From Orthonyx spaldingii (Eukaryota > Chordata > Aves > Passeriformes > Orthonychidae), in NCBI GenBank assembly GCA_013397795.1, contig VZTJ01004182.1, forward strand, positions 558,001-622,000: a stretch of DNA of 64,000 nt, read 5' to 3'. Of this stretch, positions 1-11,760 are shown piece after piece. Numbering within the stretch: position 1 is the stretch's first letter; the number at the start of each line of letters is the position of its first letter. The notes under the pieces are model-generated. The model saw nothing but the letters and a program-made list of their open reading frames with translations. It was not told the DNA's origin and ran no database searches. The position numbers and the translations under genes were made by a program.

Positions 1-3000
1 GCTTGTATCTGGTGCGTCAATTTTTACTATTGTTTAAATGCAGATCTGGCATTTACCTTGCCTTTTTCTGAACAATCTTCGTCCTTCCACTAAACAATTT
101 TGAGGGTTTCAGCTGTCACAGACCAGCTTGTTGTCTTTACTCCTTTCATAGGCACATAAGAGAACACTTTTCCTTCTCTATAGCCCTAGTGCTCAGGCCC
201 CTGGTCTCCCTTCACACCTGCAGTGCTATTGCAATCTCCCTATGAGGCAGCTGCTTCCCATTAGCTTCACCTGCGATACTGAAGACCTGCTCTACAAGAC
301 TGGATATTTAGTAGCATGCAGAGGACTTTTACCTTCTAGTGCTGCAGCAGTACACTGGACAATTCGCCATTGCCTTTTTTCAATAAGCCTCTTTAACAAA
401 ACTGTACTAAAGCTTTTGTGGTAACTTTTGTCCAGGGATTCAGGAAATTCATTTCATTTCCTTCAGTGGAGATTTTGGCTTATCATAACAAAGTCAAATC
501 CTTCGAGTTTTCAGTGCATTAGTCCTGCTAGGGAAAGCTGAGCATTAAAACCCCAAATAAATAACAGTTTAATACATTACACAACAGGCAAACAGGCATT
601 GCCAAGGTCTAAAATGCAGAGCATTTGCAACTTTATTATTGAGACTTCCTTTCTCTTATATACCACTGAATTCTGAAGACTTCAAACACAGAGACCCAGC
701 CAGACCAAAGGATACCTTTCGTCTGAAACAGAAGACAAAATGTAAATGCTGGAAAGCAGATCCTTAAAACATGGAGATGAGATTGTCAAAAGAATTAGTA
801 GCTATTGTATTTTTATTTGTTCTAGGCTTAAGTGGAAGAAAGTCACTTATTGGGTAAATTAATACAAAATTTCCTACTCATGTTATGTTTAAAATCATCT
901 TAGTTTCCCTAATTTTAAGGATTCAGTTCACTTCTGATTGAAAATTCATTTCTTCACTTGTTCTCATTTGCCAGTATTTTCTGCTGAGGAATGTAATACA
1001 GCTTGATATATTATGGCAAAGGAAGGGCAGTATGTATCCTACTGAACACAAATTTTATGGGCTCAGAAAATTGGGACTTAAGGTGCAACTGAAAAATAAA
1101 TCCATTGGCTGTCAGTAATTAGTATACTCATAGTATATTGTTGTGTTATTGAGGTAGTAAAAATCCAAAGATTGTGCCTTCACTAGAAAAAAACAGTAGT
1201 GTTAGCAGGAAATAATTAGTAAGCCACATCTTTGTTACTTGAAATCTACATAGGGCCTAGGCATCTTTAGATTTTGTTGTTTGATAGGTAAATAAAGGAA
1301 GTATTGTGTCCTAAACTAGCGGGAAACACCTGACACCTAACTGAACTTGGGAAACTGAAGTGAGCTAATCTACATTAAAATTAACACCATCCTGGCAGTG
1401 AAAACAAAACTCTGAGTAGAACACAATGGAAATAGGATATAAAATTCCCAGCTTGACATGGGGAGCCCCTCTGAATGCACTTTGGTGGACACAAGCTGAT
1501 TTGCCTAGATGGCAAACACAGATTTTTTTTCCTTTCTTCCTTGTGCTGAGCCAGAGCTGAACTCCCTTCCTGATGTGATCTCTTGCAAGGGTCCAGCTCT
1601 TGGATGGTTCCCTGCACTCAGAGGAGGAGCATTTCTACCTTCATCATCCATGGGCAGAGGGCTATTCTAGAGGAACATCTTCCTCATAGAATCACACAAA
1701 GGTCAAAACAAAGCCAAGGTATTTATTTTCTAAAAAAATAGTGGGTAATGTCTTGATAGGGTGTTAAATGGTATAGGTCTCTCATCATGGCAAACAGCTT
1801 CAATTTAGATATGCAAATATCTGTCTTTGATCTGGAGAAATAAAGCAGGGGTGCTGGTTCTCTTGATGGGATGATGTCATGCTTCAGATTACGTCCTCAT
1901 TTCCTGTTGATGCTTTCCCAGACTGGGTGCACACTGAGTCTGACTATTGTTAAGCTCCGTGTGACTGGTGAGCAAGCCAGCCAGAGACCAGGCGAAATTT
2001 CTGGTTTTGTTTTGCCTCCTTAAATCGAGAGTGACACACTAACACAAATAAACACAAATATTTCCAGAAAGCTGCATTTTCAGGGCTTTTTCCCCTAATA
2101 CAAAGAGCAGCAAGTTATTATTCTGTCAATGAGCAAACAAGAACACCCACAGCCATTTGTTCAGAGCAGCTTCCTGCCACAACCATGCAGCACATGCTCA
2201 AAACGAGAGCCGAGCTTGAGGATGTATGCACAGAGCCCAAAGCACCAGCTCCCGCTTCCAGGTGGCTCTGGCAGCCCAGCCGCTGCTGCAGCAGGACACC
2301 ACGGCCACAGTCCCCAGCTGCCCCTTCTCCTCGACCCCTCCTTATCCCTCCTCTCCCTGCAGGTACACGCAGCGGGCACATAGCCAGCTCCGAACCCGGC
2401 GTCAGGAAACAATTCCTTTGTTTACACCCGCAGAACCAGGCTAATCTGAAGCATGCTCACCTTTGAAACTATCAGGGAGCACAAAGCAGAGCCGTACGGG
2501 TCATAGAAGAAAGACCCCCAAGCCCAGGGATGAAAATAATTTTGTCTTCAAATCCACAGAATAGGGATTTAAAAAAAAAAAACAAACAAAAAAAACCAAA
2601 AAAAAAACAGTAGAAAAAAACCTATGTCAGTGTTCAGCCTCCCCTCCTAAAGGTAAGTCAGAAGAACAGTATGCATCTCCCTCTTGAAGCTTTGCTAATT
2701 TGAGCAATTTTGCTAGCTGGAAGATTTGGAGAGAGGGAGAGTTAGCAAATTCTGCACCTCCACTGTGCCAAAAATTTCCCTAGAAGCAGAAGACTTTGTA
2801 CCACATCCTCAGCTTGATAACATATAAAAAATACTATGTGACAAACACAAATCCATGCACAGTGACAGTAGATGCAGAGAAACTGTTTTGTAGATGCAAA
2901 CATGTGTTCTTCACTGTGCTGCAGTGCCAAAAAGCTTCAAGTTGTGTGAGGAGGAAAAACAACTCCAGAAAAACAAAACTGTTACAGATTTTCATCAGTC

Positions 3001-3239
3001 AGCGCTAGTCCAGTCTATCCTGATGAAACTTTCCTTCTTCATGAGAGAGCAGGGTAACAGAAAATTCATATCTGGAAAATAAAGAGTAGAAAGAGTGCAA
3101 CTGGCTTGTGCCTGACAGGAATTTCTCCAGCAGCTCGGAGAGACTCATTAGAATTTTTCCCATGACACACCACAAAAGATGGCTGGAGAAAACAAAGTGA
3201 GGTGCTGGAGCTCAGTATATTTCTTTGTCCTTGAGAAGC
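1..3239. other. Gene-free flank, 1-3.2 kb
   Basis: No exon or recognisable repeat is visible. A GC-richer stretch at about 2160-2420 produces overlapping short open frames on both strands, which is typical of base composition rather than coding. Confidence 0.6.
2571..2621 (+). repeat. A-rich low-complexity tract
   Basis: The tract is nearly all A with a few C and G. It may be the remnant of a poly(A) tail, but no element adjoins it visibly. Confidence 0.8.
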
Positions 3240-3440
3240 CTGGCCCTGCTGAATCTCACGGGCTAATGCATGCATAATTTGGGGCAGCTGATTAAGTTTA
3301 TTGTGTTCCTGACTAAGTCGAGAGGAGTGAGGGAGGGAGGGGGGAAAAGAAACAGAGTTGGCTTTAATTAAAGCTCTGCAATTGTCTTTAATATTTACAT
3401 AGTGTGCTATCATAATTGATCCTGATTGGAGACTTAAGAT
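3240..3440. promoter_or_regulatory. Candidate regulatory element with homeodomain-type palindromes
   Basis: The region holds ATGCATGCAT (3266-3275) and the 14-bp perfect palindrome GCTTTAATTAAAGC (3361-3374), plus further TAAT cores, in a stretch free of recognisable repeats. Such TAAT-rich blocks are common in developmental enhancers. Support is motif-based only. Confidence 0.2.
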
Positions 3441-6400
3441 GTACAGAAGAAAATGACACGCTGTAAGTCCCCAGTTGAAGAAACAAAAAAGGGGCAGCCC
3501 CTTCCCCCTATCACTCCCAGCCAAATCAAAAGCCACGGAAGAGGAATTACACCGACTCAATTTATAAAGCCCAGAGCTCTGCACGGGCTCAGAGCAGCAC
3601 ACCTCCTTCCCCGTGCCAGTGAGCTGCGGGCAGATGGCAGCACCGGCAGGGACCAGAGCATCCTCTGGCTTCACACGCCTGGTCAGATGTGAGCTGTTCC
3701 TCTCCTGTGGGGCTGGACACTCGGTAGAGTCTGGGAGAGCTGCTGCACCTGCTGAGGGTGTCTGGTGCTTTTTCCTAGGTTTAACTGAGAAGTTCCCCAT
3801 GAGGAGGAGACCACAAGCTCCACAAGAGAAGGAAGCAATGCCACCCCAGAGGAGAATGATCATTCCTTAAGATCCATTCCACCACTGTCTGTTGTAAGGA
3901 GTTTTTTACATAGGAGGCCTACCTGTAATTCTATTGGAAATTATAGAACTGTCAGTGTTTCTGCAATTTAAAAAGAGTGAGAAGCATAGATCTGAATCAG
4001 AGATGGGAACCTGCTACAGTCTGGGCTGTTCTCCAGTCTAGGCCCAAGTGCTGTATTTCAGACCCAGCTCTACAGTGCCCTGGGCTGCAGTCACAGATCT
4101 GATTGTTGAGTGCAGATGCTCGTAAGCACTTGCCCATGCAGCATAGGTAGCTCCCAAAGAGATGTTTTAAGTGTCTCTGTGAGGTCCCTTTTGATTTGAG
4201 ATTGCAGATATTTTGTTTGCAATTACATGCAAAGGCAGGCACCATTCTGCTCTCACTGATGCTGCAAGCACTTGGAATGGAAAATATGCATTGCAGTCTC
4301 CCCGGTGGAAAACTCCCTTCAGATTTCTCATTAACTTCCCTCATAGAAAATAATAAATAAGAAGAGTTTATGATTTACCAGATATATTGATTTACCAGAC
4401 CTTAACTTTATATTTTTATTGTTTTGCTTTAACTTTCTAGTCACAGCAGAACAGATAAGCCAAAAAGAAGTTTCTGTCCCTCCCTTCAGAGCATAGCTAT
4501 GACTCACAACGTTCATGCATTCACTTGGAAATATGGTGCTGCATCACTCTCACTCTATAACAGCAATAACATACAGAAACTGCACTGATGCTTCAGGCAT
4601 CAGATAACCTATTTACTGGCAGGGAGGGCCTAAACTTGCACAGCTGTTTTCACTAGCTCCTGACTCAGAATACAGCAGAGACCTCTAGCAGACTCACTAA
4701 CTACTTAAAGGTCTAGTACTCTGGTCCAATCCATTATTTATATTCTTTTTTCTTCAATATAAAAACCACAATGCAAGAAGAGCATAAGCATCATTAGATA
4801 TGCAAGACACTACAAAATGCCTGGGAAACCATTTACACAACACTTCTTTAGACCCTGTGCAATATCCATAATGACATTATCCAAAGCAGTGCAGTTGTTG
4901 ATAGCAGCAAGAACTTCCTGCCAGTAATCATAGTCCTTGTAGAAACCAATGCTGGCATAAAAAGAGACGTTTTCCTAGAGGTTAATATCACTGAGATTCA
5001 AGAACAAAATATTGCTTTTCTACTTCAGATATTTCACTTCAAACAGTCAGGCTTAAGTTTCTTTGTGTGAGGCCACCCTTTTGCCTCTGGTGTAACCAGA
5101 GCATAAAGACAACTCACCAGGAATATGAGCAAATTTTCAGGAGAATTGCCAAGAGGGACAGGAAGAACACTGTGGAAAGAGCATCTATCCTAACCTACAC
5201 TGCTGATTCTGGAATAGAAAGCTGTAAAAGTTTGAGGTTCAGCATTCGCTCATGCTTTTATTCCGGGCATAGGCACCCACTCAATTCTGCAAAGGAAAAG
5301 AGCATAAAATAGGATGGAAACTGCACTGTAGGTAGGAGTCAAATTGTAAACGGAAAGGGATATTTTCTCCTCTTTTTTATTGCAAACAGCCTGTTTTATC
5401 TTAGCAGTTTGTATTTGGACTACGTTTCCAGACACATACAAATTATGTGGGAATAAGGCAGCTGAAGAGGTGGTCCTTTTTAAAACTCTTCTTTTTAAAT
5501 GGTATTTCAAAGTGAAGATGAACACTGGTTGAGGTAGAAAGTCTTTCTGCAGCTTACCATCTGCCATTGCACGGGGTATTACAATACTTATTGGCTTTAC
5601 TTAACTGTTAATGAAACACTACCTCAACAGCTGCCATCATTCCCACTACAGATTGTAATAAACAATAGCCCATTTGGCTAATAGCCCTCATTCTCCTGCT
5701 CTAGATGAGAAATAGATAGGGAGTCCTTAAAGAATCAGTAAAATTGAGAGACAAGAAAAGATGGTTAGAACTCTGTGATTGATTTGACTTAATTGGAACT
5801 GTGTTTTGCCCAGCCTTGAAAACCATCTAAAAAAAGTGTGGAGATATATATCTATGTATCTATATAGGTACATAGATATATATATATAAACTACTTATCT
5901 ATTAAAATGACTCCAGTTTTAATTTTCCCTGAAGCTTTTTCTATAGAGCAGAGTGGGAGCAGGGATGGTCCACCAGCTGATTATAAAAAATCCATTCAGC
6001 TTTTATAAAACTAAGAATTTATAATTGGGTGTGTACTCAATTTCAGACTCTAGAATTTTGCCTTTTTCAGACTTTAGAGTTTTTTCACCTTCTGATGTCT
6101 TTTCATAAGTCAGCTTTGTTTTACCCCACTTTTAATTAAGTAATGAAATGTTCTCTTCATTGTCTCTGAGGTTTATTGACTCAGAAGGCCTCTACTTCTC
6201 TGTAAGTATCTCAGTTAAGTTGCCAGAGTCTCAAGGGTTCCCCAAAATTTCTGCTGGAAATTTGGCTGATCAATATCAGTTTGACCAGTATTATTTTCAG
6301 ACAGAAGAAATCCAACTTTTTAAAATATGTCTTCAAACATCTGCTTGTAGCTGTTACTTCTAATCCTAGAGTTGATTTTTTTGTTATTCGCACTTAGAAG

Positions 6401-9400
6401 AGTAATATAGGTGGATCACTGTGTGATGAAATAATAATGTTTAGTTTTATGCGATGCTGTCGTAAAATTAGTAAGACACATTCATGGCTCAACATCTGCT
6501 CCAAATGAAAAGGAAAGCTCCACCCATGTACTTCACAGATCAGTGGGAAGATGAAAGATTGGATAACTGGAGCAACCAGCAGCTATGCCATGACTTGCAC
6601 ATGAGTATAAATCCCAATGGAGACGCAGACACAGACAGCACAGAGCCACAACAGAGGCAGACTCTGTTTTATCCAAACTTCACTTAGACCTCCTTAACTG
6701 AGACGTTGTCAAGAGACATACACTAAGAGTTCATGCAGTAAACGACTAGCCTAAGAATAGCTTTAGAGATATGGGAAACAAGCTATTCTCGGAGCTATTC
6801 TAGAACAGTTGGCTATTTTCAGGCTCTTGTCTCGTTTCCTTTACTTATCTACAATATTTTCATTTTCTCCTTTTGAAAACCCACACCACATAATTCCAAA
6901 CAGTCAGCTATATTCGGAATTAGAATTTTTCACTTTCATTTCCATTGTTCTTCACCCTGTACAAGAAGAGAAGAGTGAGCAGACGAACAATTTTTTTGAG
7001 CATATGAAACTGGCAAGAACAATACTAGAATAGTGTAGTCAAATCTGTTATCTAAGTGTAAAAATAAAGATACTTGAACATTGAAAGAAAGGCAGAAAGG
7101 AGACAGAAAAGTTTTAAGTTGGCCAGGGAAAAGGTGTTACACTGGGAAAATGAAGATCAGCTTGCTTAGAATAAGGAAGTCCAGATAAAGGGACAAACAT
7201 CAAGAACTTACTTGAAAGAGTATACAGAAATTATCTTCCTGGGATGAATGAGAAGCTGGAAAAACTCTGGAGTAAATGGGCAAACATTAAAATTTTATGC
7301 AGTTAGGTATAAATAAACCTTATTGTCAGTCTTTCCTGTTACCAGGCTCATCCCTAGTCTCTCCAATAAGGGACACAAATGCATGGAATGAACTACCAAT
7401 GGAAATTGCAACTCCTGCATATTTGACATCCTCAGATGGGGATCAAACTTGCATTAACCAAACTGAAGTTATTGAAATCAGTATGCAAGTAACTGGATGA
7501 AGTTTAGAGGCCTTTTATAGCGAAGAAGTCAAACCCAGGATATTTCATGGTCGTTTTTGGTTTAACATCTGTAGTTCCCCACAGCCAGCATATATATGTA
7601 CACTTAAGTGTTTTATTGACAACTTGAAATGCTAAAAAGAAGTAAGCATTTGATGTAGTGAACACTAACTCCTCTGATAATTCAGATGTCTCCAAGCAGG
7701 AACTATGTCTAACACTATAAAGATATTTATTATCACTTCTCATCATGCTATGTACTTTGATGTCTTTCCCAAAATTCCCTCCTTTGGTACAGAACAAAAC
7801 TCCAACACTTAGCAGGGGAGCAAGTTGAGACACAGAGAACGTAGAAACTATATTCCCACCTCTTCCATCACTCTCTTCAGCCACCTGTAGGACTTTTGTC
7901 CTGACTTTATACCTTTTACATTTTTGAAAATAGAGGAAAGGAGCATTTTCTCACCTTTGCAATATACTTTGCATAATTTAAGTGAAGAATGATATCCAGT
8001 TGCCACACACTGTTTTTCTGGGGTTTTGTTGTTGTTTTTTGGGGTTTTTTTTTTGGTATCTGTACCAAAGATACCAATCTGTACCACGGGAAGAAATCTG
8101 TGTGCTAAATATCTGAAATACACTACGCAGGAACAGATTTAATGGGAGGATTATTCCTTCTTTTCCTCAGATCAGACCATTTGTTTGAAAGCATTAACTA
8201 CTTCATGTAACGCAGTCCCAACGTCACAACTGGATCAAACCTGCCCATAACACTAAGAAAACCTCTTATTTTGTGAAGCTGCTCTGAGTGAAGGCACCCA
8301 CACATTTACTTTCACAGCACCGAGGCTGAGGCTTTCTGTACCACTCCAGAAATACAGCCACTGTTAAGATCCACAAAAGCTGCCCGGAGTGCAGATAAAA
8401 GTCAGAGTTTGGGTTCATAAACATTTGAACCCCAAACTATCTAACACAAAAGGGGCTTTTTCAAAGAATGTATCTGAGGTGTTACTGATTACTAAAAAGA
8501 CTATGGACACCTGGTTTTCCTCGGTATTTCAGTCACATATTTGGCATTAGAACTGTCAGAACATGTTGCAATCACTCAGATGACTAATACATTAAGGTAT
8601 TTTTGTGGCAGAGGGCTGGAATACTTCCCACATTTCCCCTTTTGTCTTTTCAAGAGAGACAGATTATCCCTTTCTTTCTCATTCCCTGTTAAGTCCCTAA
8701 AATGTATACTTCATCAAAACACAATGTCCAAGGATGTTAAGAGCTGTATAGCATCGACAGTCCTCCCTAAATTGGACACTCTGTGTAATCTGCTTTTCTG
8801 GGAGCTCATCGTCCTGTGAGGATGAACCAGGAATCAGCTTATAGGAACAAGGCTTTGTATGGAACAAAGCTTTGTATGTTTGTTGTCCCAAGACCAGCAT
8901 TGCTTGAGTTCCCCTGCTGCAAAATGGGAAGCTGAGGCCAGAGTGCTCTCAAAACTCAGAGGCTGGTGTCAGCCAGAATCCTAATGGTCACCCAGAGACC
9001 CTCCAGGCTTGCCATGTTCAGAACAGGCAGCTTCTGACATTCATTTCAGCAGGGATCAACCACAGCTCCATGAAAACAAACTCAGTTTCTAAAGTACAGT
9101 TAAAATGGTTCTTCATTTTTTTTCCCCCCACATGAAAGCCATCATAGGTATGTCTAGGAAACTGAAACTCAAAGTCCAGCTTAAGGCCTTACCTTTCCAA
9201 ATAGTCAAAATACTCTCTTGTGTCTTGTCCCCCAGTTCAGCATTGATCTCTGAAGGCAAACCATTCATAATTTGTCCCGTAACAGGAAAGCCACCTTTAC
9301 TGAAAAAATTGCACAGCCCGTCATTTGTTATTAGCTGTACATGAAGCACAGAAACTAATGACTACTTCAGTTGTCTGAGGATTTGTCCCCATCTGTAAGG

Positions 9401-9872
9401 TAGGTGAGCTTACATCTCCTACCAAGCTTGCACTGACCTACCAGCAGGCACCCTCCCTGCCAAGGGACCAGCTGCTGAAGGGGGACACAAGTCTTGCAGG
9501 CTGCACAGCAAAGGTTGTGTTTTATAGGGTTTACCATTGAGCAAGTTGGTACAAACCTTAAATAGTCTTGGTCTTGCTTTTGGAATCCAAAAGTTTTGGG
9601 ATTTTGGCTCAAGACAAAAAAGGATTGGAACTTGACCAAACCTCAAATGTTTGCAAACACAAAAGGATTGTATTTTGATGGACAGAATGCAAATCCTGTT
9701 CTTTCCTGGTCTTCTGTGGTTATGCTCTGCCTCTTCTCTGACAGCTTTTTCTGGAACTCTCACAAGTGTTATTGCCTTCCTCTCCTCAGCTTTCGCCTGG
9801 GCACGTGCAGAGGCATCCTTTGTTTTATGGAGGTGTGGAAGGTCACACTAATCCCTGTTTTCTGTGTTACAG
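3441..9872. other. Gene-free flank, 3.4-9.9 kb
   Basis: The region holds a GC-richer patch (about 3540-3770), the AT inverted repeat at 5844-5883 and scattered short open frames. None resembles a known protein. Confidence 0.6.
5844..5883. repeat. AT-rich inverted repeat, 15-bp arms
   Basis: Left arm ATATATATCTATGTA (5844-5858) is the exact reverse complement of TACATAGATATATAT (5869-5883), separated by a 10-nt loop. It could extrude as a cruciform. It is probably derived from a TA microsatellite. Confidence 0.8.
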
Positions 9873-10036
9873 AATGAAATCTTTGTTGCTGAAAAGGCTT
9901 TGGCACGTGCCACACAATTTCTTTCCAACTATTTGGTACTCTATGTGGACTTTATTGTTTGTGGCAAGAAGACAATTTTTCAACCCCTTGTTCCTGCGCA
10001 CTGAGGCCCTGATTCCACAAAAGCTTCTGGACTCAG
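9873..10036 (+). other. Orphan exon-like segment (possible non-coding RNA exon)
   Basis: A pyrimidine-rich acceptor (gttttctgtgttacag) precedes, and a perfect donor CAG|gtaagt follows, a 164-bp segment. One frame is open throughout, starting with ATG at 9874 (MKSLLLKRLW), but the translation has no family resemblance I can see and another frame stops before the donor. It could be an exon of a long non-coding transcript, an unrecognised gene, or chance. Confidence 0.2.
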
Positions 10037-10857
10037 GTAAGTCATCCTGTAGATTTCTGCTGTGAGTAAAGGTAGCCATACAAACAAACATGCCACGGCT
10101 TCGCACTCTTCTGAAATATTTTGGGCAAACACTGATCTCCTTTTGATATAAATCCAGGATAGATCAGTTTAATAGATTTTCTTTTTATGCAATGAGAATG
10201 GAAATACTAAGCAGAATAACAAATAGCATAATCTAATGTTATATAGCTGAAAAATCTTACTTTGTAGCACAGTGGTTGATGTTTTTATTAGTAACTTCAA
10301 GTATATATATTCCCTCTTTAGTGATCTGCAGCTTCAGGGCCTTTTGATTATTATTATTTTGTATCTTCTCTGTTTTAATTATAATGCGCTTTGCGCTTCT
10401 CTAACGATTTTCATCTGAAATCTTAAATTACTTTGCAAGGATGAATTCATTAAACCTCACAGTGTCCCTCTGTGAAAGCTGTTTAATAATACACCCATGT
10501 TACGGATACACAAATTCAGGCACACAGATATGAAGTAATTTTTCCAAAGTCATAGAGTAAATCAACAAAAAAGAACAAAAAGATGATTTAATGGACACAT
10601 GCTGCCAGGTCACACAAATATGAATGTTGAAAAAGATCTTCATAGATAACACAGAGCTTGCAGGTTCCCAAAATACCCCATCCCATACTGCCGCTGCCCG
10701 TTTCTGTCAGGTCTTTTCAAGCTGCCCGGCGGCTTGAGCGCGGCTTTTTCTGCGTTTGGCTTTTACTTTGGACCTTTGCAGCTCCAGGGCATGCAAATTC
10801 TGGTCTCCTTAGTAATGGCTTGAACAAGCTCGCCTCATCCAAGGCAACTTAACAAGT
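10037..10857. other. Gene-free stretch before the probable LTR
   Basis: The last part (10690-10760) has a small cluster of CpG dinucleotides and an ATGCAAAT octamer (10791-10798). No gene is seen. Confidence 0.6.
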
Positions 10858-11101
10858 TGTTAATTGGGCAGTTCCCGACGGCAAAGAAGCAGGGAGGGCT
10901 TTCTACTGATATTATTCCAAATTTATTAAATTTGAAGGTAAGTCACAAAAAGCCGAGATCTGAGGGTGTGCAGGGGTTTAAAAGGGGCGAGAGAAAGGGG
11001 CAGTCTAAGGGGAGAAACAGGGGAATAAACCAATAGAGAAACAAAACATGATCAGGGAACATCCAATGGGGAAACAAAGGGGTGGAATACATTAATATAA
11101 C
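10858..11101 (-). mobile_element. Probable solo LTR, truncated by an assembly gap
   Basis: The plus strand begins TGTTAATTGGG and reaches ...TAAC right at the gap, giving TGTTA/TAACA ends if the next base is A. On the minus strand it has LTR-like order: two ATTGG boxes, a TTTTAAA promoter-like box (10977-10983) and AATAAA (10922-10927) about 65 bp from the 3' end. The far flank is hidden by the Ns, so no target duplication can be checked. Confidence 0.5.
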
Positions 11102-11151
11102 NNNNNNNNNNNNNNNNNNNNNNNNNNNNNNNNNNNNNNNNNNNNNNNNNN
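11102..11151. other. Assembly gap (50 N)
   Basis: Fifty unresolved bases lie at the end of a probable LTR. The uniform size suggests a placeholder rather than a measured length. Confidence 1.
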
Positions 11152-11574
11152 AATAGTTTGACCATCTTGCTTCTTCATTAACACTCCTGCAGAAGGCAGG
11201 GGTTGCAGATTGTCCATTGCTTCCTGTGACCACAGCCACTGACTGGGTCACTGCCACACCATACTGCCTGCCAAACCATGGACTTCTCTTCCAGATCTAA
11301 GTGTTTCAACCAAACTTCTGCAACAACCACAGAGTAGCATCACTGCCACCACACAGCAGTTCAGATAAAAAAGAAAATAGAGCTTTTGGGTTTGCCTATG
11401 CAGGAGATTTTTTTTTTTTTCTCTTGTGGGGCTCATCCCCATGATGAGCTGGAGCCCTGGAGCGGGAGGGAAGCGTTCAAGACAGCAGCACACCAGCTGC
11501 AGCTAGAGCCTCTCTCCCTACCTACAACCAATCCTGGCAATGGATTATTTCATTGTACCTCAGATCCAAGAGTG
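11152..11574. other. Stretch between the gap and a CR1 fragment
   Basis: A T-run lies at 11408-11420. No gene or nameable element is visible. Confidence 0.6.
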
Positions 11575-11760
11575 CCTAGAAAACTTGTGGATGTCCCATT
11601 CCTGGAAGCGTTCAAGAACAGGCTGGATGGGGCTTTGAGCAACCTGGTGTAGTAAGTGGCATCCCTGCCCATGGAGGGGTCGAAACTAGATGGTCTTTAA
11701 TGCCCCTTCCACTCCAAATCAGTCTATGATTCTGTGATCCTATGATTCTATAATTCTATC
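11575..11760 (+). mobile_element. CR1 LINE fragment, 3' end
   Basis: The sequence gaagcgttcaagaacaggct, then ggatggggctttgagcaacc and a run of gattctgtg/gattctata units, is the characteristic 3' end of CR1 in forward orientation. The terminal short repeats end at about 11760. It is severely 5'-truncated, as most CR1 copies are. Confidence 0.88.

Noticed and set aside
2118..2466. Cluster of overlapping open frames on both strands near 2.1-2.5 kb
   Set aside because: Open frames in five overlapping registers reflect a GC-rich patch. The products are low-complexity P/A/S-rich and match no family. The ctccctgcag-gtacac site looks like acceptor plus donor and defines no exon.
6484..6687. 67-codon frame with protein-like composition
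   Set aside because: No splice sites fit, no family resemblance, and the length is within chance expectation.
7297..7500. Possible old LINE remnant (frame with NAWNELPMEIATPAYLTS)
   Set aside because: The WNELP-like motif resembles the LINE ORF2 end, but the similarity is too short and the surroundings do not support it.
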